Shown: piece after piece, positions 5,146 through 9,374 of the stretch | Position numbering within the stretch: position 1 is the stretch's first letter | Layout of the letters: every line of letters begins with the position of its first letter | DNA from: Chloroflexota bacterium | GTDB lineage: Bacteria; Chloroflexota; Anaerolineae; 4572-78 | DNA length: 9,374 nucleotides | NCBI GenBank assembly: GCA_024278725.1 | Contig: JAJRSQ010000080.1 | Location: 1-9,374 of the forward strand | Direction of reading: 5' to 3' | The notes under the pieces: model-generated | What the model saw: only the letters and a program-made list of their open reading frames with translations | What the model was told of the DNA's origin: nothing | Databases searched by the model: none | Made by a program: the position numbers and the translations under genes

Positions 5146-6546
5146 ATGCATGCAGCAAACCCGATGCGAAAACGAATTCTGGGAATCGATACCCCCGTCC
5201 CCCTGCTGGACGGCTCACATGTACCGTATGTGAATCTGGACAACGCCGCCAGCACCCCTCCGCTGGTGGACGTGATGGACGCGCTGAACCAATTTATGCC
5301 GTTTTATTCCAGCGTCCACCGCGGCACAGGCTTTAAGTCGCGCCTCAGTACCGAAGCATACGACCACGCCCACGAGATTATCGCCCAATTTGTCGGCGCG
5401 AATCCCGACACGAATACGGTCATTTTCGGCAAAAATACCACCGAGGCGGTGAACAAACTTTCCTTCCGCATGAATTTTGCCCCCGATGATGTGGTCATCA
5501 CCACCCTGCTGGAACACCATTCCGACGATTTGCCGTGGCGCAACAAAGCGACGGTGGTGCATGTGAATGCCACCCCGGAGGGGAAACTGGATGAGGACGA
5601 TTTCGACCGCCAGCTTGAAAAATACGCGGGACGGGTGAAACTGGTTGCCGTCACCGGCGCGGCGAATGTCACCGGCTATATCACCCCGTTTTACCGGCTG
5701 GCGCGAAAGGCGCACGACGCGGGCGCAATGTTTATGCTCGATGCGGCACAATTCGCCCCGCACCGAAAGGTGGATATGAAGCCGGATGACGACCCCGAAC
5801 ATATTGATTTTGTGGTGATTTCCGGGCACAAAATGTATGCGCCCTTCGGCACGGGCGCGCTGGTGGGACCCAAAGAATTCTTCCTGAAAAGCGCGCCGGA
5901 ATATCGCGGCGGCGGAACCATTGATTTGGTGACCCCCGATGAGGTTCATTGGGCGGGAATGCCCGACCGCGATGAGGCGGGCAGTCCGAATGTGCCGGGC
6001 GCGGTGGCGATGGCGGTGGCGGCGCAAGTGCTGATGGATGTCGGGATGGACACCATCGCCGCGCATGAAGCCGAGTTGACCGCTTACGCGCTGAAACAGC
6101 TGCGCGGTGTGCCGGGCATCAAAATTTACGGCGAAACCGACCCCGCAAACGTGTCGGAAAAGGTGGGCGTCATCCCCTTTGAAATGGCGGGCGTGTCGCA
6201 TTTTCTGCTGGCGGCAATTTTGGGGTATGAAGGGGGTGTCGGCGTGCGGAGCGGCTGTTTCTGCGCCCACCCGTATGTGGTGCATCTGCTGGGGCTGGAT
6301 GAAGAATCCGCCGACGATTGGCGGCAGCAAATGCTCGGCGGAGACCGCTCGAACATGCCGGGGCTGGTGCGTATGAGCTTCGGCTGTTATAACGACCACT
6401 CGGACGTTGACCGGCTGACAACAATGCTCTACCGCGTCGCAGAGGGCGATTATCAGGGCGATTATCAGCTTGACCGCGCCAGCGGGGAATACACCCCGCG
6501 CGGATATACCGACCGGCTGACGCCATATTTCCGATTGAAAATTTAA
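5146..6546 (+). CDS. Class V PLP-dependent enzyme, SufS-like (putative cysteine desulfurase)
   Basis: This 466-residue fold-type I PLP enzyme resembles group II cysteine desulfurases, which take sulfur from cysteine and leave alanine. Matching positions are LDNAAS (31-36), SVHRG (56-60), the stacking His124 in LEHH, Asn174 in AANVTG, Asp199 and Gln202 in LDAAQ, Schiff-base Lys229 in SGHK, GGGT (255-258), and EAGSPN (277-282). Substrate-binding Arg368 and a catalytic-type cysteine (Cys373) lie in RSGCFCAHP. It is about 60 residues longer than E. coli SufS, with an N-terminal lead of about 25 residues and a C-terminal extension. The cysteine loop has a second Cys371 and a Phe not seen in SufS. 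No suf genes are nearby, so a related lyase or aminotransferase role is possible. ATG 5146 is preceded by AGGAG (5133-5137) 8 nt upstream. The C-terminus contains a 12-bp tandem duplication. Confidence 0.88.
   Translation: MHAANPMRKRILGIDTPVPLLDGSHVPYVNLDNAASTPPLVDVMDALNQFMPFYSSVHRGTGFKSRLSTEAYDHAHEIIAQFVGANPDTNTVIFGKNTTEAVNKLSFRMNFAPDDVVITTLLEHHSDDLPWRNKATVVHVNATPEGKLDEDDFDRQLEKYAGRVKLVAVTGAANVTGYITPFYRLARKAHDAGAMFMLDAAQFAPHRKVDMKPDDDPEHIDFVVISGHKMYAPFGTGALVGPKEFFLKSAPEYRGGGTIDLVTPDEVHWAGMPDRDEAGSPNVPGAVAMAVAAQVLMDVGMDTIAAHEAELTAYALKQLRGVPGIKIYGETDPANVSEKVGVIPFEMAGVSHFLLAAILGYEGGVGVRSGCFCAHPYVVHLLGLDEESADDWRQQMLGGDRSNMPGLVRMSFGCYNDHSDVDRLTTMLYRVAEGDYQGDYQLDRASGEYTPRGYTDRLTPYFRLKI
6444..6467. 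repeat. Perfect 12-bp tandem duplication inside the PLP enzyme gene
   Basis: GGGCGATTATCA occurs twice back to back (6444-6455 and 6456-6467). It keeps the frame and encodes GDYQGDYQ (residues 434-441) just after the conserved C-terminal helix. It may be a recent in-frame slippage event. Confidence 0.9.
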
Positions 6547-6562
6547 GGGCTGACAACCCAAA

Positions 6563-6589
6563 CTTTTTCTAACCTTTTTCTAAGAAAAA
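6563..6589. repeat. A/T-rich direct and inverted repeat after the PLP enzyme gene
   Basis: CTTTTTCTAA occurs twice, at 6563-6572 and 6574-6583. The second copy runs into an inverted repeat, TTTTTCT-A-AGAAAAA (6575-6589). A TATGAT element (6612-6617) lies downstream and could be a -10 box for the surface-protein gene. No convincing -35 is visible, so an activator-dependent promoter is possible but unproven. The one-base centre and lack of GC make it a poor terminator. Confidence 0.5.
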
Positions 6590-6668
6590 TCAGACTCCGT
6601 TCCTACACAGCTATGATACAGTTGTTACCGGATGCTGTTGTATGGAACGGATTCTATTTGGTTGCACA

Positions 6669-6733
6669 GACAAAAAACCGCCAATTTGCCATGCTCCCTC
6701 GACGGATAGATGGCGAGAATTGGCGTTTTTGTC
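6669..6733. terminator. Long imperfect hairpin, probable terminator or attenuator
   Basis: The left arm (6669-6692, GACAAAAAA...GCCAT) pairs with the right arm (6710-6733, ATGGCG...TTTTTGTC) over about 23 base pairs with small bulges and a 17-nt loop (6693-6709). The A run on the left and T run on the right give the form of a bidirectional intrinsic terminator. It lies 122 bp after the PLP enzyme stop and ends only 7 bp before the ribosome-binding site of the surface-protein gene. It could end the upstream transcript or act as a leader attenuator. The rest of the 205-bp gap shows no gene. Confidence 0.65.
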
Positions 6734-6751
6734 ATTATGCAGGACGTCATC

Positions 6752-9374
6752 ATGAAACCACAACAACTGACACGCCTTGCGGCGGTACTGGGAATAACCT
6801 TAATTTTGAGCAGTTTTGTCGGCATCATTTATGCCGCCCCGCCCAAATCCGACCCGCCGATAAACGGTATCACCACGGCGATATTCCCGTCCGGGTTCAA
6901 TGTCTCAAAATTCGCCGACCATGACCCCGCCCCCGGCGACGTCCTGACCTACACCATCGTCATCACCACCGACGTGAATACCGCCCTGTCCAACGTCACC
7001 ATTTCCGATACCATGCCCGCCGAAACAACCTTCGTGCCCGGCAGTGTCACCATCACCCCACCGGACGGCGGCGCAACCATCGGCGCTCCGCCGACACTCA
7101 TTTCGGGGATGACGGTCATCAGCAGCGCCACCGTATCGGTGACGTTTGCCGTCACGGTGAACAGCCCGCTCACGGCGGGGACGAGCATCCTCAACACCGC
7201 CGCCATCACCAGCGCCGAATACCCCACCGTAACCAATGCCGCCGTGGCAGTCACCGTGCAGAACGTCGCCCCGGTTGCCACCGGCGCGTTCATCACCACC
7301 CCCGAAGACATCCCTGTTTCCGGCACGCTCACCGCCACCGATGACAACGGCGACGCGCTGACCTTCTCCATCACCACCCCGCCCGGCAACGGCACGGCGA
7401 GCGTGGTTTCGGGGACGGGCGCATACATTTACACCCCCACCCAAAATTACAACGGCGTCGATTCGTTCTATTTCCAAGCCACCGACGGCACATCCACCTC
7501 CAACACCGCTCTGATGAGCGTCACCATCACCGCGGTGAACGACCCACCCGCATTCGACCCCATCGGCGCAAAAACAGTGGACGAAGGCACGCTGCTCAGT
7601 TTCTCGGCGCACGCCACCGACCCCGATTCCGCCATCACCGGCATAGCATTCAGCAATCTTCCGGCGGGCGCAAGCGTGGGCAGCGGCGGCGCGGATACCC
7701 TCACCTTCAATTGGACGCCCACCGAATCCCAGGGTCCCGGCGTCTATTACCCTGAAGTGTGGGCAACCGATGGCGCGCTGACCACCACCGAAATCATCAC
7801 CATCACCGTGAACGAAGTGAACGTTGCCCCCGTGCTGAACCCCATCGGCAATAAAATTGTGGATGAGCAAACCACGCTGAGTTTCACCGCTGCCGCCACC
7901 GACGCCGACCTTCCCCCCAACACCCTGACCTTTTCTTTGGGGAATGATGCCCCTGCCGGGGCAAGCATCGGCGCAACCAACGGCGTTTTCAACTGGACAC
8001 CCGGCGAAGGGGAAGGGGCGGGCGTATATTCCGCCACAATCATCATCACCGACAACGGCACACCCGTGCTGACCGACAGTGAAACCATCACCATCACCGT
8101 GAATGAGGTGAACATCGCCCCCGTGCTGGCGGCAATTGGCGACAAAAGTGTGGACGTGAACACCACGCTGAATTTCACCGTTTCCGCCACCGACGCCGAC
8201 ATCCCCGCCAACACCCTGACCTTTTCTCTGGGTAGCGGTGCACCCGCCGGCGCGACGCTCGGCGCATCCACCGGCGATTTCAGTTGGACGCCCACCGTCG
8301 GGCAAGCCCCCGGCGTGTACCCGGTCACGTTCATCGTTTCGGACGATGGCACACCCGTGCTGACCGATTCGGAGACCATTTCCATCACCGTGGTGGATGT
8401 TGCGGACATCAAATTGACGAAAACCGCGCCGACAACCGCCACGGCGGGGAGCGCATCGCCCGTCATCTATTCGCTGGTGGTTGACAACAATGGACCCTCA
8501 CCGGCGTCCACCGTCACGCTGACCGACACCCTGCCCGCCGGCGTCACCTTCGTCTCCGCCACCCCATCGGGCGCGGGGAATTGCGGCATTGCCGTGCAGA
8601 CCGTCACCTGCAATTGGGCGCAGATTCTCGCCGGAGACCTTGAAACGGCGACCATTCTGGTCACGGTGGACGCAGATACCACCCTCGCGCTGACGAATGT
8701 CGCCACCACCACCGGCGCCGTCACCGACCGCACACCGGGCAACAACAGCGATTCCGCGCTCACCACCGTCATCACTTCCGCCGATGTGCAGCTCACGCAA
8801 TCAGACAGCGCCGACCCCGTTTTCATCGGTGATGCGCTGGTATACACGCTCAATGTCACCAACGCGGGACCCTCCGACGCCACCGGCGTGACCATCAGCG
8901 ATGTGTTCAGCAATGCGCTGACCATCGACAGCGTCTCCGCCGGATGCACCCCAAGCGGGCAAACCGTCACCTGTGCCCTCGGCACGCTGACCGTCGGCGG
9001 GACAAAAAGTGTCACTGTGGCAGTCACCCCCGCCACCGACGGCGCGGCGGGCAGTTTGGCGACCGTTTCATCCCCGGTGAGCGACCCCGATTCGGGCAAC
9101 AATACCGCGGCGGAAACGACCGTCATTTTGCCCCACGCCGACCTCGCCGTGACCAAAATCGGTGCGCCTGACCTCATCGCGGCGGGCAGAATCCTGACCT
9201 ACACGATGGTCGTCACCAATTTCGGACCCTCCGCCGCTCAATCCGTCACCCTGACCGACACCGTTCCGTCCACCGTCACCCTGAACACCGTCACCCCGTC
9301 GCAGGGAAGTTGCACCGGCAGCGCCACCATCGTGTGCGATTTTGGCGCGCTGGCGGCGAATGATACCGTCACCC
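6752..9374 (+). CDS. Large secreted multidomain surface protein (DUF11, cadherin-like and Ig-like repeats), 3' end missing
   Basis: At least 874 residues are visible and the frame is still open at the window end. I chose ATG 6752 because AGGA (6741-6744) sits 7 nt upstream. In-frame ATGs at 6710 and 6737 have no ribosome-binding site and precede the natural signal-peptide start. A Sec signal peptide is clear: MKPQQLTR, a hydrophobic core (about 9-28), and likely cleavage near IYAA (26-29). Domains follow in order: a DUF11-like repeat (about 55-170), a cadherin-like/Big_9 domain (172-266), three He_PIG-like Ig domains (267-358, 359-455, 456-550), two full DUF11 repeats (551-676, 677-795) and a partial one from 796. 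The DUF11 repeats start with ADxxLT/ADLAVT and have NxGPS. The last three carry cysteine pairs C611/C620, C732/C741 and C854/C862. It is probably an extracellular adhesin, sheath or envelope protein. Anchoring cannot be judged because the C-terminus is not visible. Confidence 0.92.
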   Translation, partial: MKPQQLTRLAAVLGITLILSSFVGIIYAAPPKSDPPINGITTAIFPSGFNVSKFADHDPAPGDVLTYTIVITTDVNTALSNVTISDTMPAETTFVPGSVTITPPDGGATIGAPPTLISGMTVISSATVSVTFAVTVNSPLTAGTSILNTAAITSAEYPTVTNAAVAVTVQNVAPVATGAFITTPEDIPVSGTLTATDDNGDALTFSITTPPGNGTASVVSGTGAYIYTPTQNYNGVDSFYFQATDGTSTSNTALMSVTITAVNDPPAFDPIGAKTVDEGTLLSFSAHATDPDSAITGIAFSNLPAGASVGSGGADTLTFNWTPTESQGPGVYYPEVWATDGALTTTEIITITVNEVNVAPVLNPIGNKIVDEQTTLSFTAAATDADLPPNTLTFSLGNDAPAGASIGATNGVFNWTPGEGEGAGVYSATIIITDNGTPVLTDSETITITVNEVNIAPVLAAIGDKSVDVNTTLNFTVSATDADIPANTLTFSLGSGAPAGATLGASTGDFSWTPTVGQAPGVYPVTFIVSDDGTPVLTDSETISITVVDVADIKLTKTAPTTATAGSASPVIYSLVVDNNGPSPASTVTLTDTLPAGVTFVSATPSGAGNCGIAVQTVTCNWAQILAGDLETATILVTVDADTTLALTNVATTTGAVTDRTPGNNSDSALTTVITSADVQLTQSDSADPVFIGDALVYTLNVTNAGPSDATGVTISDVFSNALTIDSVSAGCTPSGQTVTCALGTLTVGGTKSVTVAVTPATDGAAGSLATVSSPVSDPDSGNNTAAETTVILPHADLAVTKIGAPDLIAAGRILTYTMVVTNFGPSAAQSVTLTDTVPSTVTLNTVTPSQGSCTGSATIVCDFGALAANDTVT
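7826..8401 (+). repeat. Two similar tandem Ig-domain units in the surface-protein gene
   Basis: Two adjacent units of 97 and 95 codons encode similar He_PIG-like domains. Exact matches recur at an offset of 291 bp, for example 8057-8076 with 8348-8367 (20 bp) and 7922-7936 with 8213-8227 (15 bp). This points to tandem duplication of a 291-bp unit. The preceding unit (about 7550-7825) is more diverged. Confidence 0.8.
8402..9374 (+). repeat. Tandem DUF11 units in the surface-protein gene
   Basis: Unit starts at 8402, 8780 and 9137 give lengths of 126 and 119 codons, then a partial unit. Each begins with an Ala-Asp strand and has NxGPS (or NFGPS), a TDTLP-like motif and a cysteine pair. Similarity is at the protein level. 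The nucleotide sequences have diverged more than the Ig units upstream, which suggests older duplication. Confidence 0.8.

Noticed and set aside
5215..6561. 448-codon antisense frame opposite the PLP enzyme gene
   Set aside because: The + strand frame has full catalytic motifs. The antisense product is His/Arg-rich with no motif and is a shadow of GC-biased codon use.
6613..6924. 103-codon + strand frame overlapping the start of the surface-protein gene
   Set aside because: It has no ribosome-binding site, runs through the hairpin, and overlaps the signal peptide in another frame. The composition is not protein-like.
6905..9177. Long antisense open frames opposite the surface-protein gene (6905-8305, 7747-8466, 8467-9177)
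   Set aside because: They arise because the + strand gene is rich in ACC, GCC, GTC and ATC codons, whose complements contain few stops. Their translations are low-complexity and have no recognisable domains, while the + frame shows a signal peptide and clear domains.

Overview
The window looks like bacterial chromosome from an uncultured member of the Chloroflexota, perhaps an Anaerolineae-like lineage. This is an inference. It rests on a bacterial class II HMG-CoA reductase next to an archaeal-type HMG-CoA synthase/thiolase/DUF35 trio, a large secreted DUF11 protein, Shine-Dalgarno leaders, and intergenic heptamer repeats. All supported genes are on the + strand.

Region 1 (1-4262) is the mevalonate entry block. 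It runs: C-terminal three quarters of a class II HMG-CoA reductase (cut by the window edge), HMG-CoA synthase, acetoacetyl-CoA thiolase, DUF35 Zn-ribbon/OB-fold protein, and a small DUF4440/NTF2-like protein. A clear intrinsic terminator closes it at 4233-4262. Thiolase makes acetoacetyl-CoA, HMG-CoA synthase adds acetyl-CoA, and the reductase yields mevalonate. The DUF35 protein is the expected scaffold joining thiolase and synthase into one channelling complex. The last gene has no known role in this pathway.

Region 2 (4263-5145) holds a Crp/Fnr-family regulator with its own sigma70-type promoter (TTGACA, 17 bp, TAAACT). Its leader begins with five perfect copies of a 7-bp repeat. A second promoter candidate precedes the next gene.

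Region 3 (5146-6546) is a class V PLP enzyme resembling SufS cysteine desulfurases. It has all main catalytic residues but also extra length and an unusual two-cysteine catalytic loop.

Region 4 (6547-9374) is an intergenic stretch with a strong hairpin, then the 5' part of a large secreted protein. That protein has a signal peptide and tandem DUF11, cadherin-like and He_PIG-like Ig domains, and it runs off the window.

The most unusual signal is a set of four intergenic arrays, each with a different 7-bp motif but the same 7-bp period, at 991-1046, 2105-2177, 3344-3415 and 4307-4341. The first three fill the gaps of the mevalonate operon, begin on the stop codon of the preceding gene, and switch halfway to the inverted motif, so the transcript could fold into long hairpins.
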